DNA of 64,000 nucleotides from Kappaphycus alvarezii (taxonomy: Eukaryota; Rhodophyta; Florideophyceae; Gigartinales; Solieriaceae): contig NADL03000159.1 in the NCBI GenBank assembly GCA_002205965.3, positions 115,270 to 179,269 of the forward strand. Reading direction: 5' to 3'. Within the stretch, counting starts at the first letter, position 1. Each line of letters begins with the position of its first letter. Both the position numbers and the translations under genes were made by a program. The notes under the pieces are model-generated. The model had not been told where the DNA came from. It saw nothing but the letters and a program-made list of their open reading frames with translations, and searched no databases. Of the stretch, positions 23,501 through 37,400 are shown piece after piece.

Positions 23501-23841
23501 CGTACAGAGATTAGGGAAAAAGCAAAGCTTGGAACGTGCAGCACATTGGTGAGCTTGCATGACTTTTGAACTCCGCTCACTAAAAGCGTAATGGGGACGG
23601 TCCCGACTCCAGCTACTACTGCACACGCTTTTGTTCCCATTTCTACGCGGCTGTTTGAGACCTCCCTGTAGTCGGAGAACAGTCTCTTGTCAAATGTCAT
23701 GTGTGCGGAGCATCCAGAGTCGATAAGCCAAGTGTTTGAGGTTATGTTAATGGGAATCGGAGAGGGTGAAGGACTTTGCTGGACGGATGAAGTTGCGGGC
23801 TTGGCTACCCAGAATTTACTCGGAACTCTAAAATCCTGGCC
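20536..23841 (-). pseudogene. Copia-like pol, copy P5 (most damaged copy)
   Basis: It carries the same RNase H patch as P2 (about 20915-20935) plus neighbouring changes at 20899-20916 (GTCTTCTGGAAGAC). One base is missing near 22008. Eight or so small deletions fall between 22699 and 23120, in the integrase catalytic region. The 5' part (218 codons from Met at 23700) and the reverse transcriptase part (21934 down to 20921) remain open. Type I with WFRCLL. Confidence 0.9.
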
Positions 23842-25123
23842 TTAAGTACAACCTACAACTACTTTCTAACTCACTGCGTCCACTAACAGAATCCCACAAA
23901 CTGAGCCATTTGAGCGGATTTCAAGATCTTGGCCCGGTGATAACAGTCATTAGGGCAAATTTGGAACTGCTTCCAAAGTTGACAAATTTGTGTAAATAGG
24001 TTGGCCCAATACACACATCAATACAGTACCTTATTTTGCAGACCTACCGGAAACGAATTCCCTTGTGCCAAAATAACGGACTCAATCCGTCATACGTAAA
24101 ATAGAATCTCATAACTGAATTTTTGGATGCAGTCGGTCCAATCTTCATCATAATTACGAACCTCATACATATGATGGAATCACATAACTGATTTTTGGAT
24201 GCAGTTGTACAAACCAATATCATAACTAGAAACCACATACGTATGATGGAATCACATAACTGATTTTTGGATGCAGTTGTACAAACCAATATCATAACTA
24301 GAAACCACATACGTATGATGGAATCACATAACTTTTTGGATGCAGTTGTACAAACCAATATCATAACTAGAAACCACATACGTATGATGGAATCACATAA
24401 CTGGTTTTTGGATGCAGGTGTACAAACCAATATCATAACTAGAAACCACATACGTATGATGGAATCACATAACTGATTTTTGGATGCAGCTGGATAAAAC
24501 CCGTAATCATAACTAGAAACCTCATACATATGATGAAATCACATAACCGATTTTTGGATGCAGCTGGATAAAACCCTTAATCATAACTAGAATCCTCATA
24601 CATAATATAAAATCAAATACCTCTTTCTAGCAGTCATGACAGTATTGCCATAATTGATTCCTACTGTACAAACTCAGGTATAGTAAGGAGTACAGTACTT
24701 GGTATATTACGATGTACAGTGCGAAGTACAGTTCCTCATTTGGCACTAGTACAGTACGTGTACAACACTGCACAAAAAGGTTTCTTCTCTTAGCTGTACC
24801 ACGTGTACATCACATACACAACTGCCACCACGTACACGTGTACATAGCTTTCCTCAGCATATCTCTCATACAGTATACTCATCATCCACTTATAGTACCC
24901 TACCCTACGTAAAATCACCCCATAAACAACATTTTGCCCTCTAAATCGCTGATCTCTCAAAATCGTACTTTCGTCCCTGGGAACTTTGGATTTCTTCCGG
25001 AATGCCTTAGCGCCACCCTTCATTCGACACGTGTGCATGTGTACACGTGGAACATGCCTCATGCCTCTTATGAGGTTTGGCACCGATGTGGGGTCATGTG
25101 ATCGTCTTGCCAAATCAACAACA
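23842..25123 (-). mobile_element. LTR and leader block L5
   Basis: The LTR edge is at 25123 with a six-G tract. One G is missing from a G4 run in the leader near 23955. The central LTR is the same as L2/L3 by eye. The leader is about 23842-24090. Confidence 0.85.
24091..24603 (-). repeat. 72-bp minisatellite in L5 (four B repeats)
   Basis: The order is A, four B, C, D. The third B has the shortened ACTTTTTGG, and the fourth combines ACTGGTTTTT with GCAGGTGTAC. The GCAGGTGTAC variant is shared with L7 but not with the intervening L6. Confidence 0.9.
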
Positions 25124-25142
25124 CCCCCCTCGATTACATGAC

Positions 25143-28100
25143 CTAAGCATCGTGCAGCTCTCCGAGGCCTAGAGATTTTATGCATTGTATGAATTGAATG
25201 CGACCAAGAGGCTTGGTGAGTATATCTGCTGGCATATCTGTAGAAGGTACGTGAAACAGTGAAACAATCTTTCGAGTCACAGCATCTCGGACAAAATGAT
25301 ATGATATGTCAATGTGCTTATTTCGCCTGTTCACTCCTTCGTTACCCGCAAACGCTATTGTACCAGCATTATCACACCCGATTGTAACTGTGCTGTCTTT
25401 CGACTTTCCCAATGCGTCTGCAAGAAGGCACCTGAGCCAAGCTGCCTCTTTGCAAGCCTCACACAGTGCAATATCTCCGCTTCGCATGTGGATTTCGCAA
25501 CGACCGTTTGTCTCCTAGATGACCAACTAATAGCTCCCCCACACAGTTTGAACACATATCCACTGGTGGACTTTCTCGAGTCCAAGCAACCACCCCAGTC
25601 TGCATCGCTGAAGCCCTCTAGAGTTTGCACTGGGAGATTTCCATCTAGAATTATACCTAGTGAGAGCGTTCCTTTGATATATCTCAGAACTCGTTTGGCT
25701 GCTTGCCAGTGGTCCTCGCGAGGGTTCTCACAGTGTTGGGACAGTTTTCCCACCACATATGCAAGATCTGGACGTGACCCTACCATAAGAAACATTAAGC
25801 AGCCAATGATCTGTCGATATGGTACATCGCAATACGGGCTAGTTGACATCTCAGGGTGTAATCCTTGTTCCATCGGAGTCCTCACGGGATTGCAACTGGC
25901 CATACCAAAACGTTTCAAAATGGACTTGGCATACTCTGTCTGCGAGATATAGATCCGTCTAGGGACCCTTTTTCTACTTATTTCAAGCCCAATGCACTTT
26001 TTGGCCTCGCCTAAATCTTTCATCTCAAATCTCTTGTTCAGTTCACCTTTCATCCAGGTCACGGCTTTCAGGTCACTTCGCCGCAAGAAGCAAGTCATCC
26101 ACATATAGGGCAATCAGCATAACACCTTTTTCTGATATGTTGTATATAGACAGGCGTCACTTCTCGTAGTCTTGAAGCCAAGAGTGTGAATTAGGAAATC
26201 GTCAATCTTTTTGTGCCATTGTCGACTCGCTTGCTGAAGACCATAGATAGCCTTGAGAAGTTTGCAAACATGATTGGGCCTGGAAGAGTCAACGATACCT
26301 TCAGGCTGCTCCATATAAATATCCTCTTCTAAGTCACCGTTCAGAAAGGCCGTGACCACGTCCATTTGATGAAGCTCTAAATCGAAGTGGGCTACAATCG
26401 CCAACAACAATCGAATCGTTGTAAATTTGATCACCGGCGCAAAAGTCTCTGAGTAATCAATCCCCTCAATTTGTTGAAAGCCCCGCACAACCAGGCGACC
26501 TTTTCCCTTTTGAGTCAACGTGCCGTTATCGTCCGGCATGTCCTTTACAGTAAATACCCAGCGAGAAGTTAGAATATTGGCACCTTCCGATCGTGGAACT
26601 AGTGCCCAGGTTTTGTTTTTGCGTTGGGACTCTAGCTCCTTATCAATCGCTTTCTGCCAGAACTGTGGTTGTGGTCCACCCATCGCCTCTTTAAAGGAGT
26701 TCGGTATGTTGATGTCGCCACAGGAAGGTGTGAGTAAGCTGGTTCCCACCAGGCCTGTCCACCACTGTCGGGGTGGGCGTCGTGAACGAGTGGAGCGGCG
26801 AGGTTCCACATCGCCGGGACCAGCATCTTGCTCACCACTCACTTCTTCTGGTTGCAAAGTCTCATTAGTTGAGTCGGGCTCAATACCTTGACTTTGAAAG
26901 TTCTCAACCTCCGCCGGTGACCCTGTTTCAATGCCATGTTCATTATCACCATTAGATGTTTCAGACTCAATTTCGTCAGTATCGGTCGTCTCCACTGGGT
27001 CAACGTCCATATCATTATCATCGGAGAAATGTTCATCGTAAGAGCAAGCCCTGGTCTCGACTCATCGAACTGCACATCCCTGGAAATAACAATGCGATGT
27101 AAATTGTCATCCCAAATTTTGTAGGCCTTAGTTCCCGGCGGATACCCAACAAACATTCCCGTTGTTGCGCGGTCGTCAAAGTTTACGCACCTCATTACCA
27201 GGCACCTTGTACCAGCATTGACATCCAAACACACGTAGGTGAGATACATCGGGCTTTTTCTTCATCCATAGGTGAAATGGAGTAACGAGACCACCCAAAG
27301 CTCTTGTCGTGACACGATTGCGAACGTAAACTGCGTTATCAAGGGCTTCAGCCCAGAAAGCTTTCGGAACCTTCATATGGGACAGCATAGACCTGACGAG
27401 ATCAATCAGGGTACGATTGAGCCGTTCTGCCACACCATTCTGTTCAGGTGTGTATGCAGCGGTCGTTTGATGAACAGTTCCTTGTGACGATAGAAAGGAT
27501 TGGAACTCTGAAGAAAGATACTCTCCTCCACGATCAGATCGAAGCACTTTCACGCGTTGACCAGTGTGTGTGAAGGCATATTGGGCAAACTTCTGATAAA
27601 AATGGAACGTTTCATCTTTACTCTTCATCGGATAGACAACACTCCAGTTTGAGTGGTCATCGATAAAAGTGACAAAGTATCTAGCACCACCTACTGACTG
27701 TACTTGGAGTGGGCCGCAGACGTCCGAATGGACCAAGTCTAACAAATGTTTGGCCCTGCCTCCAGAGCGCTGTTTAGGAATCACAGCACGAGTTGCTTTT
27801 CCTAACACACACGCATCACATGTCACAGATTCACAGTCAGAAGATGAGCTAGCGTCTCTTGTTATATCTGAAGAGGAGATATGAAGTCCACTTACCACGT
27901 TCTTACGAGCCATGGACAATATTCCTTGAGTGTGAACGTGGGCCAATCTTTCATGCCATGTCTTCAAAGAGGCTTTGTGCGCCGAATGAACCTCGTTACA
28001 TGTGTCAAGCACATACAGCTCTCCTCGACTTGTGGCAGTAGCCACGATGCAGTCACTCCTCTTCACAGTGCACTTGTCACGAACGAACTCAACGTCAAAT

Positions 28101-28459
28101 CCATTATCGACCATCTTACGTACAGAGATTAGGGAAAAAGCAAAGCTTGGAACGTGCAGCACATTGGTGAGCTTGCATGACTTTTGAACTCCGCTCACTA
28201 AAAGCGTAATGGGGACGGTCCCGACTCCAGCTACTACTGCACACGCTTTTGTTCCCATTTCTACGCGGCTGTTTGAGACCTCCCTGTAGTCGGAGAACAG
28301 TCTCTTGTCAAATGTCATGTGTGCGGAGCATCCAGAGTCGATAAGCCAAGTGTTTGAGGTTATGTTAATGGGAATCGGAGAGGGTGAAGGACTTTGCTGG
28401 ACGGATGAAGTTGCGGGCTTGGCTACCCAGAATTTACTCGGAACTCTAAAATCCTGGCC
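25143..28459 (-). pseudogene. Copia-like pol, copy P6 (five single-base indels)
   Basis: Frameshifts are minus 1 near 25475 (RNase H), plus 1 at 26080 and minus 1 near 26141 (flanking the YVDD region of reverse transcriptase), minus 1 near 27051 (linker) and plus 1 near 27181 (after integrase). Met is at 28318 and the first 380 codons (integrase) are open. Most are changes in short homopolymers. Type I, NGVAER, WLRCLL. Confidence 0.9.
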
Positions 28460-29788
28460 TTAAGTACAACCTACAACTACTTTCTAACTCACTGCGTCCA
28501 CTAACAGAATCCCACAAACTGAGCCATTTGAGCGGATTTCAAGATCTTGGCCCGGTGATAACAGTCATTAGGGGCAAATTTGGAACTGCTTCCAAAGTTG
28601 ACAAATTTGTGTAAATAGGTTGGCCCAATACACACATCAATACAGTACCTTATTTTGCAGACCTACCGGAAACGAATTCCCTTGTGCCAAAATAACGGAC
28701 TCAATCCGTCATACGTAAAATAGAATCTCATAACTGAATTTTTGGATGCAGTGTCCATCATAACTGCATCTGATGGAATCACATAACTGATTTTGGATGC
28801 AGTTGTACAACAATATTACTAGAAACCACATACATATGATGGAATCACATAACTGATTTTTGGATGCAGTTGTACAAACCAATATCATAACTAGAAACCA
28901 CATACGTATGATGGAATCACATAACTGATTTTTGGATGCAGTTGTACAAACCAATATCATAACTAGAAACCACATACGTATGATGGAATCACATAACTGG
29001 TTTTTGGATGCAGTTGTACAAACCAATATCATAACTAGAAACCACATACGTATGATGGAATCACATAACTGTTTTGGATGCAGTTGTACAAACCAATATC
29101 ATAACTAGAAACCACATACGTATGATGGAATCACATAACTGATTTTGGATGCAGCTGGATAAAACCCGTAATCATAACTAGAAACCTCATACATATGATG
29201 AAATCACATAACCGATTTTTGGATGCAGCTGGATAAAACCCTTAATCATAACTAGAATCCTCATACATAATATAAAATCAAATACCTCTTTCTAGCAGTC
29301 ATGACAGTATTGCCATAATTGATTCCTACTGTACAAACTCAGGTATAGTAAGGAGTACAGTACTTGGTATATTACGATGTACAGTGCGAAGTACAGTTCC
29401 TCATTTGGCACTAGTACAGTACGTGTACAACACTGCACAAAAAGGTTTCTTCTCTTAGCTGTACCACGTGTACATCACATACACAACTGCCACCACGTAC
29501 ACGTGTACATAGCTTTCCTCAGCATATCTCTCATACAGTATACTCATCATCCACTTATAGTACCCTACCCTACGTAAAATCACCCCATAAACAACATTTT
29601 GCCCTCTAAATCGCTGATCTCTCAAAATCGTACTTTCGTCCCTGGGAACTTTGGATTTCTTCCGGAATGCCTTAGCGCCACCCTTCATTCGACACGTGTG
29701 CATGTGTACACGTGGAACATGCCTCATGCCTCTTATGAGGTTTGGCACCGATGTGGGGTCATGTGATCGTCTTGCCAAATCAACAACA
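28460..29788 (-). mobile_element. LTR and leader block L6
   Basis: The LTR edge is at 29788 with a seven-G tract. The central LTR and leader (about 28460-28709) match the other blocks. The extra length is in the minisatellite. Confidence 0.85.
28710..29268 (-). repeat. 72-bp minisatellite in L6 (five B repeats, A and first B degenerate)
   Basis: The A repeat is collapsed to GCAGTGTCCATCATAACTGC, and the first B has several small deletions. Four regular B repeats follow (one ACTGG, one ACTGTTTTGG), then C (one T short) and D. Confidence 0.85.
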
Positions 29789-29808
29789 CCCCCCCTCGAT
29801 TACATGAC

Positions 29809-32800
29809 CTAAGCATCGTGCAGCTCTCCGAGGCCTAGAGATTTTATGCATTGTATGAATTGAATGCGACCAAGAGGCTTGGTGAGTATATCTGCTGGCA
29901 TATCTGTAGAAGGTACGTGAAACAGTGAAACAATCTTTCGAGTCACAGCATCTCGGACAAAATGATATGATATGTCAATGTGCTTATTTCGCCTGTTCAC
30001 TCCTTCGTTACCCGCAAACGCTATTGTACCAGCATTATCACACCCGATTGTAACTGTGCTGTCTTTCGACTTTCCCAATGCGTCTGCAAGAAGGCACCTG
30101 AGCCAAGCTGCCTCTTTGCAAGCCTCACACAGTGCAATATACTCCGCTTCGCATGTGGATTCGCAACGACCGTTTGTCTCCTAGATGACCAACTAATAGC
30201 TCCCCCACACAGTTTGAACACATATCCACTGGTGGACTTTCTCGAGTCCAAGCAACCACCCCAGTCTGCATCGCTGAAGCCCTCTAGAGTTTGCACTGGG
30301 AGATTTCCATCTAGAATTATACCTAGTGAGAGCGTTCCTTTGATATATCTCAGAACTCGTTTGGCTGCTTGCCAGTGGTCCTCGCGAGGGTTCTCACAGT
30401 GTTGGGACAGTTTTCCCACCACATATGCAAGATCTGGACGTGACCCTACCATAAGAAACATTAAGCAGCCAATGATCTGTCGATATGGTACATCGCAATA
30501 CGGGCTAGTTGACATCTCAGGGTGTAATCCTTTTCCATCGGAGTCCTCACGGGATTGCAACTGGCCATACCAAAACGTTTCAAAATGGACTTGGCATACT
30601 CTGTCTGCGAGATATAGATCCGTCTAGGGACCCTTTTTCTACTTATTTCAAGCCCAATGCACTTTTTGGCCTCGCCTAAATCTTTCATCTCAAATCTCTT
30701 GTTCAGTTCACCTTTCATCCAGGTCACGGCTTTCAGGTCACTTCCCGCAAGAAGCAAGTCATCCACATATAGGGCAATCAGCATAACACCTTTTTCTGAT
30801 ATGTTTGTATATAGACAGGCGTCACTTCTCGTAGTCTTGAAGCCAAGAGTGTGAATTAGGAAATCGTCAATCTTTTTGTGCCATTGTCGACTCGCTTGCT
30901 GAAGACCATAGATAGCCTTGAGAAGTTTGCAAACATGATTGGGCCTGGAAGAGTCAACGATACCTTCAGGCTGCTCCATTAAATATCCTCTTCTAAGTCA
31001 CCGTTCAGAAAGGCCGTGACCACGTCCATTTGATGAAGCTCTAAATCGAAGTGGGCTACAATCGCCAACAACAATCGAATCGTTGTAAATTTGATCACCG
31101 GCGCAAAAGTCTCTGAGTAATCAATCCCCTCAATTTGTTGAAAGCCCCGCACAACCAGGCGACCTTTTCCCTTTTGAGTCAACGTGCCGTTATCGTCCGG
31201 CATGTCCTTTACAGTAAATACCCAGCGAGAAGTTAGAATATTGGCACCTTCCGATCGTGGAACTAGTGCCCAGGTTTTGTTTTTGCGTTGGGACTCTAGC
31301 TCCTTATCAATCGCTTTCTGCCAGAACTGTGGTTGTGGTCCACCCATCGCCTCTTTAAAGGAGTTCGGTATGTTGATGTCGCCACAGGAAGGTGTGAGTA
31401 AGCTGGTTCCCACCAGGCCTGTCCACCACTGTCGGGGTGGGCGTCGTGAACGAGTGGAGCGGCGAGGTTCCACATCGCCGGGACCAGCATCTTGCTCACC
31501 ACTCACTTCTTCTGGTTGCAAAGTCTCATTAGTTGAGTCGGGCTCAATACCTTGACTTTGAAAGTTCTCAACCTCCGCCGGTGACCCTGTTTCAATGCCA
31601 TGTTCATTATCACCATTAGATGTTTCAGACTCAATTTCGTCAGTATCGGTCGTCTCCACTGGGTCAACGTCCATATCATTATCATCGGAGAAATGTTCAT
31701 CGTAAGAGCAAGCCCCTGGTCTCGACTCATCGAACTGCACATCCCTGGAAATAACAATGCGATGTAAATTGTCATCCCAAATTTTGTAGGCCTTAGTTCC
31801 CGGCGGATACCCAACAAACATTCCCGTTGTTGCGCGGTCGTCAAATTTACGCACCTCATTACCAGGCACCTTGTACCAGCATTGACATCCAAACACACGT
31901 AGGTGAGATACATCGGGCTTTTTCTTCATCCATAGGTGAAATGGAGTAACGAGACCACCCAAAGCTCTTGTCGTGACACGATTGCGAACGTAAACTGCGT
32001 TATCAAGGGCTTCAGCCCAGAAAGCTTTCGGAACCTTCATATGGGACAGCATAGACCTGACGAGATCAATCAGGGTACGATTGAGCCGTTCTGCACACCA
32101 TTCTGTTCAGGTGTGTATGCAGCGGTCGTTTGATGAACAGTTCCTTGTGACGATAGAAAGGATTGGAACTCTGAAGAAAGATACTCTCCTCCACGATCAG
32201 ATCGAAGCACTTTCACGCGTTGACCAGTGTGTGTGAAGGCATATTGGGCAAACTTCTGATAAAAATGGAACGTTTCATCTTTACTCTTCATCGGATAGAC
32301 AACACTCCAGTTTGAGTGGTCATCGATAAAAGTGACAAAGTATCTAGCACCACCTACTGACTGTACTTGGAGTGGGCCGCAGACGTCCGAATGGACCAAG
32401 TCTAACAAATGTTTGGCCCTGCCTCCAGAGCGCTGTTTAGGAATCACAGCACGAGTTGCTTTTCCTAACACACACGCATCACATGTCACAGATTCACAGT
32501 CAGAAGATGAGCTAGCGTCTCTTGTTATATCTGAAGAGGAGATATGAAGTCCACTTACCACGTTCTTACGAGCCATGGACAATATTCCTTGAGTGTGAAC
32601 GTGGGCCAATCTTTCATGCCATGTCTTCAAAGAGGCTTTGTGCGCCGAATGAACCTCGTTACATGTGTCAAGCACATACAGCTCTCCTCGACTTGTGGCA
32701 GTAGCCACGATGCAGTCACTCCTCTTCACAGTGCACTTGTCACGAACGAACTCAACGTCAAATCCATTATCGACCATCTTACGTACAGAGATTAGGGAAA

Positions 32801-33122
32801 AAGCAAAGCTTGGAACGTGCAGCACATTGGTGAGCTTGCATGACTTTTGAACTCCGCTCACTAAAAGCGTAATGGGGACGGTCCCGACTCCAGCTACTAC
32901 TGCACACGCTTTTGTTCCCATTTCTACGCGGCTGTTTGAGACCTCCCTGTAGTCGGAGAACAGTCTCTTGTCAAATGTCATGTGTGCGGAGCATCCAGAG
33001 TCGATAAGCCAAGTGTTTGAGGTTATGTTAATGGGAATCGGAGAGGGTGAAGGACTTTGCTGGACGGATGAAGTTGCGGGCTTGGCTACCCAGAATTTAC
33101 TCGGAACTCTAAAATCCTGGCC
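29809..33122 (-). pseudogene. Copia-like pol, copy P7 (four single-base deletions)
   Basis: Single-base losses lie near 30161 (RNase H), 30532 (end of reverse transcriptase), 30980 (reverse transcriptase, FLNGDLEEDI region) and 32095 (GCACACC for GCCACACC at the integrase catalytic Glu, as in P3). Met is at 32981. RNase H has the AEYIAL Tyr codon (ATACTCCGC in plus coordinates), a type II feature in an otherwise type I copy. Confidence 0.9.
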
Positions 33123-34408
33123 TTAAGTACAACCTACAACTACTTTCTAACTCACTGCGTCCACTAACAGAATCCCACAAACTGAGCCATTTGAGCGGAT
33201 TTCAAGATCTTGGCCCGGTGATAACAGTCATTAGGGGCAAATTTGGAACTGCTTCCAAAGTTGACAAATTTGTGTAAATAGGTTGGCCCAATACACACAT
33301 CAATACAGTACCTTATTTTGCAGACCTACCGGAAACGAATTCCCTTGTGCCAAAATAACGGACTCAATCCGTCATACGTAAAATAGAATCTCATAACTGA
33401 ATTTTTGGATGCAGTCGGTCCAATCTTCATCATAATTACGAACCTCATACATATGATGGAATCACATAACTGATTTTTGGATGCAGTTGTACAAACCAAT
33501 ATCATAACTAGAAACCACATACGTATGATGGAATCACATAACTGATTTTTGGATGCAGTTGTACAAACCAATATCATAACTAGAAACCACATACGTATGA
33601 TGGAATCACATAACTGGTTTTTGGATGCAGTTGTACAAACCAATATCATAACTAGAAACCACATACGTATGATGGAATCACATAACTGGTTTTTGGATGC
33701 AGGTGTACAAACCAATATCATAACTAGAAACCACATACGTATGATGGAATCACATAACTGATTTTTGGATGCAGCTGGATAAAACCCGTAATCATAACTA
33801 GAAACCTCATACATATGATGAAATCACATAACCGATTTTTGGATGCAGCTGGATAAAACCCTTAATCATAACTAGAATCCTCATACATAATATAAAATCA
33901 AATACCTCTTTCTAGCAGTCATGACAGTATTGCCATAATTGATTCCTACTGTACAAACTCAGGTATAGTAAGGAGTACAGTACTTGGTATATTACGATGT
34001 ACAGTGCGAAGTACAGTTCCTCATTTGGCACTAGTACAGTACGTGTACAACACTGCACAAAAAGGTTTCTTCTCTTAGCTGTACCACGTGTACATCACAT
34101 ACACAACTGCCACCACGTACACGTGTACATAGCTTTCCTCAGCATATCTCTCATACAGTATACTCATCATCCACTTATAGTACCCTACCCTACGTAAAAT
34201 CACCCCATAAACAACATTTTGCCCTCTAAATCGCTGATCTCTCAAAATCGTACTTTCGTCCCTGGGAACTTTGGATTTCTTCCGGAATGCCTTAGCGCCA
34301 CCCTTCATTCGACACGTGTGCATGTGTACACGTGGAACATGCCTCATGCCTCTTATGAGGTTTGGCACCGATGTGGGGTCATGTGATCGTCTTGCCAAAT
34401 CAACAACA
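33123..34408 (-). mobile_element. LTR and leader block L7
   Basis: The LTR edge is at 34408 with a six-G tract. The leader is about 33123-33372. The block is intact, with the TATA-like box and all CACGTG elements. Confidence 0.85.
33373..33888 (-). repeat. 72-bp minisatellite in L7 (four full-length B repeats)
   Basis: This is the cleanest array: B repeats start at 33455, 33527, 33599 and 33671 (72-base steps), followed by C and D. The third and fourth have ACTGGTTTTT, and the fourth has GCAGGTGTAC as in L5. Because 72 is a multiple of 3, the array is open in one minus frame as a 24-codon repeat, which I regard as incidental. Confidence 0.95.
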
Positions 34409-34427
34409 CCCCCCTCGATTACATGAC

Positions 34428-37400
34428 CTAAGCATCGTGCAGCTCTCCGAGGCCTAGAGATTTTATGCATTGTATGAATTGAATGCGACCAAGAGGCTTG
34501 GTGAGTATATCTGCTGGCATATCTGTAGAAGGTACGTGAAACAGTGAAACAATCTTTCGAGTCACAGCATCTCGGACAAAATGATATGATATGTCAATGT
34601 GCTTATTTCGCCTGTTCACTCCTTCGTTACCCGCAAACGCTATTGTACCAGCATTATCACACCCGATTGTAACTGTGCTGTCTTTCGACTTTCCCAATGC
34701 GTCTGCAAGAAGGCACCTGAACCAAGCTGCCTCTTTGCAAGCCTCACACAGTGCAATATTCTCCGCTTCGCATGTGGATTTCGCAACGACCGTTTGTCTC
34801 CTAGATGACCAACTAATAGCTCCCCCACACAGTTTGAACACATATCCACTGGTGGACTTTCTCGAGTCCAAGCAACCACCCCAGTCTGCATCGCTGAAGC
34901 CCTCTAGAGTTTGCACTGGGAGATTTCCATCTAGAATTATACCTAGTGAGAGCGTTCCTTTGATATATCTCAGAACTCGTTTGGCTGCTTGCCAGTGGTC
35001 CTCGCGAGGGTTCTCACAGTGTTGGGACAGTTTTCCCACCACATATGCAAGATCTGGACGTGACCCTACCATAAGAAACATTAAGCAGCCAATGATCTGT
35101 CGATATGGTACATCGCAATACGGGCTAGTTGACATCTCAGGGTGTAATCCTTGTTCCATCGGAGTCCTCACGGGATTGCAACTGGCCATACCAAAACGTT
35201 TCAAAATGGACTTGGCATACTCTGTCTGCGAGATATAGATCCGTCTAGGGACCCTTTTTCTACTTATTTCAAGCCCAATGCACTTTTTGGCCTCGCCTAA
35301 ATCTTTCATCTCAAATCTCTTGTTCAGTTCACCTTTCATCCAGGTCACGGCTTTCAGGTCACTTCCCGCAAGAAGCAAGTCATCCACATATAGGGCAATC
35401 AGCATAACACCTTTTTCTGATATGTTTGTATATAGACAGGCGTCACTTCTCGTAGTCTTGAAGCCAAGAGTGTGAATTAGGAAATCGTCAATCTTTTTGT
35501 GCCATTGTCGACTCGCTTGCTGAAGACCATAGATAGCCTTGAGAAGTTTGCAAACATGATTGGGCCTGGAAGAGTCAACGATACCTTCAGGCTGCTCCAT
35601 ATAAATATCCTCTTCTAAGTCACCGTTCAGAAAGGCCGTGACCACGTCCATTTGATGAAGCTCTAAATCGAAGTGGGCTACAATCGCCAACAACAATCGA
35701 ATCGTTGTAAATTTGATCACCGGCGCAAAAGTCTCTGAGTAATCAATCCCCTCAATTTGTTGAAAGCCCCGCACAACCAGGCGACCTTTTCCCTTTTGAG
35801 TCAACGTGCCGTTATCGTCCGGCATGTCCTTTACAGTAAATACCCAGCGAGAAGTTAGAATATTGGCACCTTCCGATCGTGGAACTAGTGCCCAGGTTTT
35901 GTTTTTGCGTTGGGACTCTAGCTCCTTATCAATCGCTTTCTGCCAGAACTGTGGTTGTGGTCCACCCATCGCCTCTTTAAAGGAGTTCGGTATGTTGATG
36001 TCGCCACAGGAAGGTGTGAGTAAGCTGGTTCCCACCAGGCCTGTCCACCACTGTCGGGGTGGGCGTCGTGAACGAGTGGAGCGGCGAGGTTCCACATCGC
36101 CGGGACCAGCATCTTGCTCACCACTCACTTCTTCTGGTTGCAAAGTCTCATTAGTTGAGTCGGGCTCAATACCTTGACTTTGAAAGTTCTCAACCTCCGC
36201 CGGTGACCCTGTTTCAATGCCATGTTCATTATCACCATTAGATGTTTCAGACTCAATTTCGTCAGTATCGGTCGTCTCCACTGGGTCAACGTCCATATCA
36301 TTATCATCGGAGAAATGTTCATCGTAAGAGCAAGCCCCTGGTCTCGACTCATCGAACTGCACATCCCTGGAAATAACAATGCGATGTAAATTGTCATCCC
36401 AAATTTTGTAGGCCTTAGTTCCCGGCGGATACCCAACAAACATTCCCGTTGTTGCGCGGTCGTCAAATTTACGCACCTCATTACCAGGCACCTTGTACCA
36501 GCATTGACATCCAAACACACGTAGGTGAGATACATCGGGCTTTTTCTTCATCCATAGGTGAAATGGAGTAACGAGACCACCCAAAGCTCTTGTCGTGACA
36601 CGATTGCGAACGTAAACTGCGTTATCAAGGGCTTCAGCCCAGAAAGCTTTCGGAACCTTCATATGGGACAGCATAGACCTGACGAGATCAATCAGGGTAC
36701 GATTGAGCCGTTCTGCCACACCATTCTGTTCAGGTGTGTATGCAGCGGTTGTTTGATGAACAGTTCCTTGTGACGATAGAAAGGATTGGAACTCTGAAGA
36801 AAGATACTCTCCTCCACGATCAGATCGAAGCACTTTCACGCGTTGACCAGTGTGTGTGAAGGCATATTGGGCAAACTTCTGATAAAAATGGAACGTTTCA
36901 TCTTTACTCTTCATCGGATAGACAACACTCCAGTTTGAGTGGTCATCGATAAAAGTGACAAAGTATCTAGCACCACCTACTGACTGTACTTGGAGTGGGC
37001 CGCAGACGTCCGAATGGACCAAGTCTAACAAATGTTTGGCCCTGCCTCCAGAGCGCTGTTTAGGAATCACAGCACGAGTTGCTTTTCCTAACACACACGC
37101 ATCACATGTCACAGATTCACAGTCAGAAGATGAGCTAGCGTCTCTTGTTATATCTGAAGAGGAGATATGAAGTCCACTTACCACGTTCTTACGAGCCATG
37201 GACAATATTCCTTGAGTGTGAACGTGGGCCAATCTTTCATGCCATGTCTTCAAAGAGGCTTTGTGCGCCGAATGAACCTCGTTACATGTGTCAAGCACAT
37301 ACAGCTCTCCTCGACTTGTGGCAGTAGCCACGATGCAGTCACTCCTCTTCACAGTGCACTTGTCACGAACGAACTCAACGTCAAATCCATTATCGACCAT

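Noticed and set aside
33326..33814. Minus-strand frame encoding a 24-residue repeat peptide (MWFLVMILV..)
   Set aside because: It is open only because the minisatellite period (72) is divisible by three. Repeats with indels break it freely, so no coding constraint is visible.
35806..36177. Plus-strand open frame of 123 codons in each unit
   Set aside because: Antisense shadow of the acidic linker and early reverse transcriptase region; no recognisable domain.
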